Shown here: positions 50,033 to 61,600 of the stretch, one piece after another
Layout of the letters: each line of letters starts with the position of its first letter
Numbering within the stretch: the first letter of the stretch is position 1
From: Hypericum androsaemum
Taxonomy: Eukaryota > Streptophyta > Magnoliopsida > Malpighiales > Hypericaceae
Reading direction: 5' to 3'
DNA length: 64,000 bases
Assembly: GCA_963995505.1 (NCBI GenBank)
Contig: OZ023182.1
Location: 19,857,619 to 19,921,618 of the forward strand
Notes under the pieces: generated by a model
What the model was told of the DNA's origin: nothing
The model's database searches: none
What the model saw: the letters and a program-made list of their open reading frames with translations, nothing else
Program-made: the position numbers and the translations under genes

Positions 50033-51794
50033 CTACCTAGCCAAATTCTTTGATCTTGTATAAACTTTTCTCTTTGTTCCTTCATACAACTGCAACGCTT
50101 GAGTCAATATGGTTGGCAGTAGCAAATTATCCGGCTGTGCAATAAGATCAACACAAATATCTTTTTTGAGCCCTGCTAAAACTTTGGGGTCATCCCAATC
50201 AAGCTGCAAGAATTTATTGCCTCCCCAAAGATGCGTGTAGTACTCCATAAACTTGCACGCGAATATGCCACAACTAAACCATCCGGTTGTTTCGGACAAT
50301 TTGATAGGACTTTCCATTCAAAATCTATCCCATCAATCCCTTTGATTTTTGCCATGAAGGGAGCAATATAATCTTGTATCCTTATCCCAATACTTGAGAG
50401 GATGGCAGCCTTCTCCTCTCCAACAGTAAGACTGTCCAAAATGTAACAGCCCTTTGACAATGTATCAATGACAAAGACAGAGAAGTATAGATTATTACAG
50501 TATGGAAATATCCACTGTCACCAAAAAGAGAAAAAAATATATTAATCAACGTACTTTTGCGGTCGAAAAGAAGTATTCTATAAAAATACAGTTAAAAAAT
50601 GGAAACCAATTTCTGAACGACTTACATATGGAATTTCAGAGAGGTAGTGCATGGCATATGGATAAGCCATTTGAACAGTATGACGTAATTCGTCGCAAAC
50701 AACTTGTCTTTGTTCCTCGGCCTCTTGAGTTTCAATGTCGGAAAAAATGTATCGCATAATTGTGCCCTACAATATTTTAACGAGATGATACATGTCAATA
50801 ATTCAAAACAGTATACATTCAATCTAAAACCAGTACCAATTCAGGGTGAAACTAGTAACAACTCAATTCCATACCAATATATATTCAGGATGAAACCAAT
50901 ATCAATGGAAAATAAAAACTTTAAATTAGTGTATAACTTAGAAAGCATTAAGAAAATACTAACAATAGTATCGATAGGGAACACAATGCGATCAATAGGA
51001 ATGTTCATATTATGCACACGTCTCCCAAGAAAGCGTCCATACGCATCCACAACTCCGGAAGAAATCCATTGCCTTTCCTGAAGGGTTTCAAAATCCATGC
51101 GTATCAAATGCTCACAATGGTCAAAACACAGTTGTTCGCCACTGAAAAAAAAATTCATATTGTCAGAAAAATGTTGTTTTCAAAATGTAACTATTAAATA
51201 ATATAAGACTTACGATAATTCTTTTGCTTTAGCTCTGTCGTTTGCATACTTGACAAGAATATTCTTTTGACCACTGGTCAAAGACTTAAAACAAGCCTTT
51301 GCAGCCTCCACCCTCTCATTTGTTATGACAAAATCTCGGGTGAACTGTCTGGGTGGCGCATTGACGAAATTGCTACCTCCAATAATCTGAAAATCATCAT
51401 CATCACCAGGCATGATAATCGAATTCTTGACCTTTTTTGGTACCGGCACTTTCTTGCACCTTTTTGGTGCAGGGTCCGTATATGGAGTCCTGAGAGCGTG
51501 ACTGGCTCTCGTCTTCCTCTTATGATCAACCACACTAGTGTCATCCTTATTAGGCAACACTATTGGTTCTGGTTCACGAACTATGTTCTAAGCATCCTCC
51601 ATAACAGACGGACCGTCCGAACCATCGGCACCACCGGCTGCAAACTTATCTGCAAAGGCAGAAGCTTCATCATAGAAACTTGTATCACATGTCAAAGGGC
51701 TCGATATGTATCACAAATGCGATGACATAATTAGTACCTTTTTCCCTGACTTCTTATTGTCTTCGCTCCGCCTTCCCTCAGCCTTCCGCTTCAT
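50033..51794 (-). pseudogene. Ulp1-type (C48) cysteine protease gene, disabled
   Basis: Minus-strand exons: a short first exon 51794-51738 (MKRKAEGRRSEDNKKSGKK); an exon of about 51690-51212 with a basic KRCKKVPVPKKVK segment; about 51140-50964 (HLIRMDFETLQERQWISSGV); 50766-50639; and about 50517-50033. The last two give the Ulp1 fold: WIFPYCNNLYFSVFVID, CYILDSL, and the catalytic-Cys loop FSCGIFACKFMEYYT. Ulp1/SENP enzymes remove SUMO; transposon copies are thought to modify host SUMOylation, which is inference. Defects: TAG in frame near 51590, a 1-bp shift near 50280 just before the Cys loop, and loss of the usual His-Trp pair before SVFVID (here Tyr-Phe), so the catalytic triad is broken. 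Exon 2 acceptor is uncertain. Confidence 0.82.
50800..50910 (-). repeat. Reverse-oriented minisatellite units in the protease gene intron
   Basis: On the minus strand the intron 50963-50767 contains gatattggtttcatcctgaa, atattggtatggaattgag and similar units. The minisatellite is therefore in the sense direction of the protease gene too, opposite in strand to the transposase arrays. Confidence 0.65.
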
Positions 51795-52562
51795 AGTGAC
51801 ATGTTCATCTCTTGCACTACGAAAACAAGTAAATAATTTCGATAACACAAAAAAGAAAAATAACAACAATAACAGTACAAGAAAATGAACAAAATCAAGT
51901 TGAAATTTTACCTGCTGTTAATCATTCTCTACAAGAAGCACCCACTTCACACCGCAGAAACAAAGGGTCGGTAGCCAAAAAGAGAAAGGGAAGGGGGAAA
52001 GTGATTAACTTACTAGGGTCAGCGGAAAGAGATCAATGTGGACGGGTTGAAACTTATTAACTTACCGGTTTTCAGTCGCAAGAATTTAGGGCTAACAGGT
52101 GAAGGGTAGAAGGATCTTGGCATGCTGTTTCCAGGTGCCCTCGATAACTTTTTTCCAAGGGGCCGTCGATGGCTTCCTAGGGTGACGGGAGTTACGCCTA
52201 GTGGATTTCACCAAGGTGCCGCCGATGGCTTCCTCGGTTAGATGTGGTCGGCCGGCTTTTCTCAGACAGTCGAGGGCTTTCTCTTGGAGGAGGAGGAGAA
52301 GAGGGCCAAGATTTTTGGGAATTCGTGGGTAATGGCTTTTTGAAATTGGAAGATGAAGAGGGCTATGGATTTGAAAAATCGTGGGTACAGGTTCTAGGCT
52401 GGGCGGGAAGCCTACTCTGCCAAATTGAATGTTAAAAACTAATAATACCCTCAACGATTTTGGTCCATTAGATAAAAAAAGATTAAAATTGTCAAATCCA
52501 ACAGCCCAGAATGAGTCCCCTCCGTGGGTACATCCACTAAGTAGTCCCCACTGAATCCAATT
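51795..52562. other. MULE right terminal region
   Basis: Upstream region of the protease gene and right TIR. A duplicated block (cgatggcttcct, at about 52167 and 52213) lies within a GC-richer stretch. The open frame 52454-52092 on the minus strand has no recognisable domain and is probably chance. Confidence 0.45.
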
Positions 52563-53322
52563 TCCACATAAACACAGAGAAGTCTGGAAGTCTAGGGTGG
52601 GCTAATTTTTTTAGTCTATATACAAATAATATATTTATTCTTCCTTTTAAAAGCTCCGGTCCGACCGGTGGTTCGACCAGTCGGACTAATTGAGACGCAA
52701 CCCGGAGAGAAAAGCGGGTTACTCTCTGGGTCGTTTTTGAAAACAATGCAACCCGGTAATAAAAATGCTATACATTGGCAACAAGAAAAAGAAACACTCC
52801 GGACGTAAATTTGAAGGCCAAAATTGACGGGAATAAGAAATCGCCAATCAAAGGAAATATACACACTACTATTTCTGATTTACACAGATTTGGAATTAAA
52901 GCCTGAAAATTCCCCAAAAGAAGGGCATGGCGAGTAAGTTGATGTAACAACTTCACATTTCGTAATTCTCACAGGGATATCCGACCGACCTTAGAGAATG
53001 AGGTAAAAATTAAGTCCTCCAAAATTGTTTGTGCGCAGAATTTGAACATTGACAGCCCAAAATGGAGGTAAACAATGAACAACAAATGACCCACTCTGTA
53101 GAGGAAGTAAGTAACATCAACCCGCTCGACTTCGAGCACAACTACGCACAACCTAATTGTTTAGCTAGCAGCAACAGAACATAAGAGTTGTGCTCGAGTG
53201 TCATGCCTCTCATTAACCATAGCATTTACAGATGTGTAAGATATACCGGTCGGGCGGAGTGGGGGTCAGAAGCAGCATGCGGTTCCGACCAAAGAATTCA
53301 GAGTCAAAACTACCTCTCATTC

Positions 53323-56300
53323 TCAAAGTGTCGATGTGTAATTGGAGAAGAGATGCAGAAGGTTGTCAAGAGCTTCTGGGTAGAACTTTCGGGCAAACAG
53401 GTAGCACGGTCGTCTGATGCCATTCCACATGCAAGGTTGTATTGTCTCTTCCTTCTGTAAGACCAACAAAAAAATACCAGTTATAAACTGAACAAAATGG
53501 GAGGTAACAAAAAGAGACGCAGAATAAGTAATCCCGGATTTACCTTTTCATCACTGGTGACATGTATGCTCAAATCAATCGACTGCAGAGAGAACGTTGC
53601 AATCAGAGCATGTAAAGGGTAAACACCAACATGAACTTACTCAGAGACAAGTACATACAGTGATGTTCATGAGAAGCTCATATGTAACATCCTGGGCCCT
53701 ATACGATTTCGGATGCCACTTTCTTTCGGACCAATCCACGTGTGTCACAGACCAGTTAGCGATTCCTCCATGATCTACCAACTGAAGCATTACCATGAGC
53801 AATTTCAATAAACTTCAGATGGTGAACAGAAGGAAAAGGGAAGTCAAAGGAGAAATACGGAAAACTCACATGAAATAATGTGGGCAAATAATGCTCATCA
53901 GCAATGCAATTTTTCCCTTCCAAGCCAGGCTGAGAATATACAAAGGAATAGTCAAAAACAGATTCTCTAACATAAATAGCCAGACAACTCGTTGAAATGA
54001 GCAGTATCGTGCTGAAGCAAAATTTACGGTTAGCAATTTAAATAACACGAATATACTAAAGGCCCCACATTTTAAAGCAGAAGAATGTCCTTGCCCATCA
54101 ACAAAAAAGAAAGAACTTCAGTTGACATGGCAGAAAAAATTTGGCAGAGGATGAATCACGTTTAACAAAATGAAAATCAACCAAATCTCATGGTCTTTCT
54201 TGCCCTTGACATCATAGATATGAAGTGTATTTGTTCAAGTAAAGGCTAAGAAAGATGCAGGTAGCTTGCAACAAGAAACATCATATACAGAAAATTCCTT
54301 CTTACTGCTTCTCCTGGCAATAAATTAAAGGACTGAATTCCAAAAGTCTACCACTCATTTTAGCCTGCTGCTGATCCACTATAACCTTACAGCTGAGAGA
54401 GATTTGGTGATCCTACCTTGCAATAATCCCGAAATCTTGTGTAGTAAAGGCTATCAGCCATAACAATCAAAGCATGCTGTCGCTTCAATGAGAACCACTG
54501 CACAAATCATGAATGAGAGAGATCAGGAGCAAAAATTAATTGTTTTCCATAACACAAAAGATTAAACATTAATGAGACCAAAATGTCTAAAACCACAAGC
54601 CACATGCATGTCAATGAACACATGACTCAAACAGTTTGTCTGTGCCTGTTCATGCATGTATGTGTTCGTGTTTTAAGCTTGAAATTCTAGTGCAGAAACT
54701 CAAAGAATAATTTATGAGAAAACCATGTTCGGGGATAGAAGAGATTACCCACCATATCTCATCACTTTCCCTTCTATTGATAAGAAATTTGTATACACCA
54801 GCTACACAGGACAAGTTTGGTGCAATAGTACACCCTACAAATGCATCTTTATTCGATATAACTTGGTCACAACAACAGAACAATTTGGAAGTTGTCAAAC
54901 AGTTTCAAGCTTCAATCACATCCAGGCATACCTGTGCGCCCTTCCTGAAGTCTTTCTTCTCAATCTCTGGTAACATGTGATCAGAATACCTTCCGTTACC
55001 ATGCGGGCCAGGATCATAAAAGCTGCAAAATTTGATAACCATCAATAAAGACAAAAGTATTTGTATAAACCATCTCTATGTTCACCATATCAAGGGATCA
55101 CCAGCTTCAAAGTAAAAGCAATATGAAGGAGCTATTACTGGTCTAAAGCATACTCAGTAAACTGTTACAGAGTTCACAGGCAATCACAAAATGGGATAAA
55201 CTAAAATCACTTACCAATCGACATAACTGATATTTGTGTACATCAGATAGTGGTACACATAGTCGAACTTGTACAACGGAACACAACTGCAGCACAAGAG
55301 ATCTTCTTAAGGGTAGCAGGGGCCATCTATCATAGTAAAAACTTAAAGCACCTTCTCTGTAAAGAACAGATGATATAAGTTTGTTATCACCTATCAGAAA
55401 GTAGTACAAAATGCTGGTTATCAGGATCTTGAAGAGCATTTGCCAACAGCCTCCTCTCAGCATCAACCATTGAGATTTTCCCCCACACAACCTGAAAATG
55501 AAGAAACTACAACTTCAGAGATGGAGAGCGAGAGTTTTCTGAACATAGAAAACAAAAGCCCGATCACAACATTTCATGCTCAGCCGCAGGCGTGAAAAAA
55601 CACGCATTAACACATCAAAACAGCTTTGATGTGTCAAACATGGCCGCATGACCAAATACCCTTTACAAGAAGTGGTTCAATTAACTTCTCAAATCAATCA
55701 ATTACAAAGAATGGAAAAACTTAAAAATCTCAGTGGTGTAAACTCAGAAATGAAAATAACTATTGCACAAGATCACACTCCAGACATTTCTACGAGCTGC
55801 AAATGATAAAAATGATTTTTTCAGAGTCAACGAAGATAGAAAGTACCAACAGAAAAGAAACGATGAAAGAGGAAAATGCTAAAAAAGGCAGCATGAGGAA
55901 GAAATATAGGATATTCATTGTTCCAGAAAGCAAACAATAAGACATAATGTGACAAAAAAGAAATTACAAACGATTTATTTTTTAAAGGTAAAATATAAAT
56001 GATTTTGAAATGTTACTGCAGGTTCATAAAAATAAAAAAGAACCAGTTGAATGTATTACCGGGTCGCTACGTATCTCTCGGTCAACGAAGTAACGGCTAA
56101 CATGAACTGGTTTTTCCTTGGACGCGTGAATGTAAACAGAAAACCGGTCCTCATGACCCTGCAGCAAATGGTTCAGTAGGCCAAGGAAAATGAGCGATTT
56201 AGAGAAACAAGAAAAAAGACATTCTTCATACATAAATGTCGCCCAAAAAAAGATCTACAATGGTTTATGGTACACCGAAATGTACTTCATAATCAGAATT

Positions 56301-57053
56301 CCGTCATCGATTTCCACCAACTTTGAAGAAAATGATTCACTGAAGACAGCCATGCATTTCAGGCCTTCAAAGGGAAGTAGAACTTATCATTCATTCATTT
56401 GAAAGACAAGCACGAGAAGGCGGTATAATTCGTTCTCTCTACTTCTCATTCTACTCTGCACTTTGTATTCTTAAGTGAAATCAAAAGGACAAATTGCAGC
56501 CACAAATAAGGTTTATGTGATCAAAGCTTTTCGAGTACCACTAGCTCGATTGCAGTCTAATATTTAATATCTTTAACACACTTGAAAAGTATTAATAGAG
56601 GAGCTCATTCATTCCCACACACTGGGCATTCATGTATACTGGGCCAAAGAGTTTTCAGGGGAAACTTACATGAAAAAACTTCTCCCAGAGTCTCTCAAAA
56701 GGCAGTGTGCCAGGGGTCAAGAACATGAAAGCAATTTTAGCTCTATTCGATGGAACAGGAGGTGTGTTGAGGATTTCTTTGAAAACAATTCGAGAAGCAA
56801 CCTCTTCATCTGTTAACTCCCTTGCCGGTGCTGGGGGAAGCCAATCGGTAAGAGCCTTGCAACCTCTTCTAGAAAATACGTAGCAAGCGGTACTGCTTTG
56901 AGGAGGGTAGATGTAGGCACACACTAAGAATAAGCTGACCATTGAGACCAAAGCAATAATCCATATCGGCCTCTTCAAAGGAGGGCGATGGCGAGCTCCT
57001 GGCAAGATATGCATATCACCCATGCCTAGATGCCACACCTGAGCTGACTTCAT
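53323..57053 (-). CDS. BC10-like glycosyltransferase (GT14, core-2/I-branching family), 10 exons, 393 aa
   Basis: Exons: 57053-56670, 56158-56060, 55491-55391, 55286-55215, 55022-54932, 54497-54417, 53929-53870, 53781-53659, 53582-53544, 53454-53323; all phases fit. It encodes a type II Golgi membrane protein: a short basic N-terminus, then a transmembrane anchor IWIIALVSMVSLFLVCAYIY at about residues 30-49. The stem is Pro-rich, followed by the GT14/DUF266 catalytic domain. Family marks: KIAFMFLTPGTLPFERLWEKFF, FSVYIHAS, ADERRLL-type VVWGKISMVDAERRLL, HFVLLSDSCVPLY, WFSLKRQHA, CIADEHYLPT, NWSVTHVDWSER. Rice BC10 is needed for cell wall cellulose and arabinogalactan; donor and acceptor of this protein are not known. 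ATG 57053 is the first in frame. Likely functional. Confidence 0.92.
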
Positions 57054-57960
57054 CTAGTGAAAGTACATCCGTACATCGGATTATCGACACAAACCAAACG
57101 AGTTCGGGTAATCCAAAGGTTCTCCCCCAAAGCGATCCGAATTAGCGATGAGATCTTCAAGAATAGTTGCTTAAAACGTTATCCTGCAAAGAAAACCAAT
57201 ACAAAACGGATGAACATACATAGCAGATCCAAGATTTTGCCTCCTCGAAGAGGCTAACCGCTCTTAGCTCACCACTAATTCCGAAAACACCCCCAGAGTT
57301 CCAGAGATCCAAAACCCCTTCACTACCCGCTCGAGCAATTGAATTATTAGATGCAACTGTTGACCCAAACCAAAAACAAAAGAAAGGTAAATTCGTCAAT
57401 TAGCCCAACCACTAAACCAAACCAAACCCCATCGACCTTTAGAATCACAAAGCCAAGAAAAAAAATAAGTAAAGAAAAAAAATTACGACAGAGCGGAAGT
57501 CGGAAAAATCAATGCGGGATACAAAAAGTCAAACCAAAAAAAGGCGGGGCCCACAGGGAAACGAAAGAACGAACGACCGACTCACGAAAATCCTCGCTCC
57601 TCTAATAAGATCTACTAACGACGCCGTCCCCGCCCCCGACACGGAAAACGGGAATGCGTCATATCTCCGACTACCGGAAAACAAAAACCGCGACGGCGCC
57701 GTCTCTCCCAACCACGCTCATGTGATAACGTCGCAACAGAAAACGGAGAGAGAGAGAGAGGCACCTGGGGAAGGAAGAGGAGAGAGAGCGAGGGTGAGGC
57801 CTTTTCTCTTCTTCTTCTCCTCCTCCTCCTCCGGTTTAGTGTTTTTTTCTCCTTTTTCCCTTTGGTAGCAAGAAATCAGAAAACAAATATGGCGAGATCG
57901 AATCTGTTTCGATCCAAAAGGGGATTTTATTTTATTATTAAGCTTTTCCAATCTCTCTCT
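57054..57960 (-). promoter_or_regulatory. Promoter and leader of the glycosyltransferase gene
   Basis: Minus-strand upstream region. A pyrimidine/purine tract (GAGAGAGA at about 57748-57790 and TCTTCTTCTCCTCC at about 57808-57832) marks a probable GAGA-type core promoter or 5' UTR. No coding signal; open frames here are low-complexity. Confidence 0.4.
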
Positions 57961-58084
57961 CCCCCTCTTCTTCCTGTGTGTGTAAGTGGAGTTTATTATT
58001 ATTTATTAACAATAATAGCAAAAAAAATAATAGCGAAGTTCCGAGCGACAATATTAAATAGATTATATTTGATTATAATTTAGA

Positions 58085-58641
58085 TTAGTATTAGATGATA
58101 TAAAAAAGGTAAATTATCTTCAGGTCTTTGGTCTGTAGTAAAATTATTTTGAAGTCCCTACTTTTCGAAAAAATGTTGGTTTCGAATCCCTAGCTGAAGT
58201 AGTCGTTTTTTCGTTTTTTGTCAAAGAAATGACCAAAATACCACGTCTTCTTCAGATTTGTATACCTCGTTCTGATCTTGAGATCATTTTTCCGGCATGA
58301 TCTGGACTTGCAACATGAACTAACAATCAGAACATCTTGGTGGTATTTCCGATGAATTTGCCTTTTGCCATATGAGCATCGGAACTATAATATCCATTTG
58401 AAAAAGCAAATAATCAGAACATATCTGGTGAACAATGGACAGAGCAATAGAGGAGATCTACAGGACTAATGCAAGGGTGTAATTAAGCCATGAGACATAC
58501 TAATGCATATAATACATCTTTACTCCTTAAGCATTTACTAGTTTTTCTGATGACATTCATAAGATATATAAATTATTTAACGATAATTATACATATATTA
58601 TATTATCTGCTGCGTAGTGGACATGTTGTCCAAGTTTTGCT
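58085..58641. other. Spacer downstream of the ATPase gene
   Basis: Left part (58110-58250) resembles one TIR of the foldback element at 22.1 kb (agtccctNN..., gtcaaagaaatgaccaaaat). Otherwise only the decayed tail module at 58290-58365 is recognisable. Confidence 0.4.
58290..58365 (-). repeat. Decayed third copy of the ATPase tail module
   Basis: Plus-strand ggacttgcaacatgaa..., catcttggtggtatttccga, atttgcct aligns with the two coding modules at about 58790-58870 and 58980-59070 (ggacttgcaacatga, catcNtcatggtgtttcgga, tgcctcc). It lies beyond the ATPase stop codon and is no longer open in frame. Confidence 0.55.
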
Positions 58642-61600
58642 TTATCCTCTGGGAAGTGTTCTTGTTGTGTTTCCCTGTTGGAGGAGGAGGGGTTGCTTCA
58701 AGTCGTCAATCCTATGACACTGGTCAGATGTCCACACCTCGATTGCATCTTCATGTCCCCCCTTGGCCGAGTCCGAGGACTCCTTCTTCCTGCAGGATTT
58801 GGACTTGCAACATGATGAAGTGCTGCCGACTGGGACATCATCGTCATGGTGTTTCGGATTGTATGCCTCCAGATCATCATTATAGACCACCACCTGAAAG
58901 CTACTACTACTATTACCATGACGTTGGTCTTCCTTCACAGATGTCGAGGCCGAGTCGTCTGAGGGCTCATTCCTCCTCCTGCAGGATTCGGACTTGCAAC
59001 ATGAAGCGCCAACTGGGACATCATCATCTTCATGGTGTTTCGGATCGTTTGCCTCCAGATCGTTTGCCTTGCAGTTGTTCCCTGATGGCCGGTTGTTCCT
59101 GTCCTCTTGACCAGGCAATGCATCCGACAACTTGGAACACTTTCCATCATAGTTTTCAGTTCCACGCAGAAGGAGCATACTGTTCATGATCACCAACAAG
59201 CATGCACCTAAATCAGCAACAACAGCGGCCCAAATAAGCGGATGACCAGCAAACGCCAAGGCGAGGATGCCAGACTTTGCAGTAATTGAGAAGATTACAT
59301 TCTCTATGACTTTTCTGTGGGCCTTCCTAGCTAGCTCGATGGCTTTTGGCACTTTCCTTAGGTCATTAGACATGAGAATCACTTGCCCCGTCTCTGTTGC
59401 AAGCGCCGAACCCGAAATCCCCATCGAGATGCCAATGTCCGCTGTAGCTAAAGCAGGAGCATCATTGATACCATCCCCTACCATGGCTGTTGCACCTTCC
59501 TTCTTGAGTGATTTTATGATCGCTGCCTTGTCTTCTGGTAGGAGTTCTGAGTAGACTTCATTTAGAGCATGTCCTAGCTTCATGTAGTACATTATTAAAT
59601 GGATCTAGTTAGTTAGGAGGTTGTTAAGTAACAAAAGTGAACAAAGAGCAAGATATTCTCACCTCTTCTTGTGTTTTCATAGCTGCTGGTTGACTATCCC
59701 CTGTAAGCATAGCAGATTTAATGTTCAACGACTTGAGATTGTTGAGAGCCTCTTTAACCCCGGTTCTGCAGACATCTGAGAGGCTAAAGATTCCAACAGC
59801 TCTCCCTTGGAAGTAAATGAATCCGACGGTTAATCCTTTCGCACTCTGAGCATCTATGATCGGAACTATCCATTTGATGAAATAAGCAGAAACATTTCTG
59901 GTAAGATTGGGGCAGAGAAATGAAGTTAGATAGGATTTTGGATTAAAAACCAAACCTGTTCCAGACCCAGCTCGGACCGCAAGTCTTCTGTTTCCAATGT
60001 AAACACGGTGGCCATCAATTCTACCATGAACGCCTTCTCCAGGGTAATTCTGGAACTCCTCTACATTTTCAGGCTTCGCTTCAACTGAGCGCGACCTTGC
60101 ATAGTCCACAACTGCGGCAGCCATCGGGTGACCAGACTTGCTCTCAATGCTTGATGCCCTATGGTATAGAAATGCAGTGACAAATACGTATTCGAAACAA
60201 CAACCGAAATAGATGGGAGAATATCGGAAGAAGTACCGCGAAGTCCTTACCAGTAAAGCAATGTGTCTGAGCTGATATCATGGGAGAGAGACTCAAAATC
60301 ATTCACAACAAACTCTCCTCTCGTTAGAGTTCCCGTCTTGTCAAAGGCTATGACCTTAATCTTGGCCAATGTCTCAAGATAGTCCCCTCCTTTGATTAAC
60401 AGACCAGCAGTCGCAGCCTGTGTGAGTGCACAGAAAGTAGCCACTGGTGTAGAGAGGATGAGGGCGCATGGACACGCGCTTACCAGAACAACAATCGCCA
60501 AGCGAAACCAGTGGCTTCGGTTGTGGACAGGAAGCACGAGAGGCACAACTGCTAAGCCGGCAGATAAGACCACAACAGCTGCAAAATTGAAGGCATGCAT
60601 ATAACTAACACCATTCTCACCAAACTGGGCATACCACAAAGCCCGTCGACGCATAAGAATGTGATCAAACCTGGGTTGTAATACTGAGCACATCTGTCTA
60701 CAAATCTCTGAGTTGCAGACTTGCTGGTCTGCGCTTCTTCCACAAGCTTCGTCATCTTTGCTACCACGCAATCTTCGGCCAGAGCAGTGGTCTTGACAGT
60801 AACATATCCTGAAGTTTTTAGTTGCTGAGATCAGTACCACAGTTCTTAAAGCCACTACTACTACTACACCATTTCAGAGAGAAAGAGTAAGGTAAGAAAG
60901 GCACACCATTTAGGTTGATGGTGCCAGCCCAAACTGTTGAATCCTTCTCTTTCGCGACCGGATATGATTCACCGGTCAGAGATTTCTCATCCACTTCAGA
61001 CATGCCATCCACGACGACTCCATCAATCGGAATAACTTCTCCGGCCTTAACGGCGAGAACTGTGTTGAGCTTCACGTCATCGACATCCACCTGCTCCCCT
61101 GTTTCAGCTATGACTGCTTTCCGTGGAGCTATGCTCACCAGAGAGGACATCACAGCTTGCGCCTGAAACCATCGCGGTCACTACTTGAAGGTGCACATTC
61201 TAATATGGTCAAACACCTATCCCTAATGATTTCTTCCAAGTCATAAATATTCTGATGACTTCAAATAGTAGAATGAGAAACATACTATTTATTCAACAAG
61301 TGAACTGATAAAACAAAATATTTCATTTAACCGAGCAGTATCAACTATTACATTGAGTTTCCTTTGGTCTACATTCTTTTTTTGGTAATTTTCACAAGTA
61401 ACATCTAATCCAAACCCAATCAATGGAAACAATTCTCCCCGAGTTCAAACTCGAGACATTCACTAAAAGAATCCAAGTAAGTCAAACTTTTGTCACCTCG
61501 ACCAACCCAGCTTGTTATCTATTAAATAAATTAACACAAACAACTAGCTCTTCCAAAGTATTTAACCCTGTTACTTAGGAAATGAGAAATAGAGGTAAGT

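Larger units (their letters stand above)
44425..52562. mobile_element. Ulp1-bearing Mutator-like element (8.14 kb) nested in the hAT element
   Basis: Flanked by the 9-bp direct repeat tccacataa (44416-44424, 52563-52571), the duplication length of Mutator elements. Imperfect TIRs: left ggtggattaggtggggac, right (reverse complement) attggattcagtggggac. Related inner blocks are ggaccaaaa and ggtattag, about 40-110 bp from each end. It carries a FAR1-type MULE transposase gene (plus strand) and a convergent C48/Ulp1 protease gene (minus strand), the gene content described for KI/Kaonashi-like MULEs. Both genes are disabled, so the copy is now non-autonomous. About 3 kb of a 22-bp minisatellite and its degenerate forms are inside. 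Confidence 0.85.
43707..52748. mobile_element. Outer hAT-type element split by a nested MULE (9.04 kb in total)
   Basis: The 8-bp sequence caacccgg flanks it exactly (43699-43706 and 52749-52756). Ends are cattgttttc and its inverse gaaaacaatg. Subterminal GGTCCGACCGGTGGT motifs are in inverted orientation at the two ends, and the right end is related to the 451-bp hAT element at 14.2 kb. Without the nested MULE and one 9-bp target copy it would be about 0.9 kb and contains no hAT transposase, so it is a non-autonomous element. Its left arm has a GC-rich open stretch (about 43960-44100) without known homology. Confidence 0.82.

Noticed and set aside
52092..52454. 120-codon minus-strand frame at the MULE right end
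   Set aside because: No recognisable domain, lies in terminal DNA, and the protease gene has a better start at 51794.
57512..57868. Open frames around the glycosyltransferase promoter
   Set aside because: Low-complexity GAGA/TCC tracts; no domain; lies in the expected leader/promoter.
58617..59189. 190-codon plus-strand open frame rich in His, Pro and Ser
   Set aside because: Antisense to the repetitive tail of the heavy-metal ATPase; composition follows from the repeated module.
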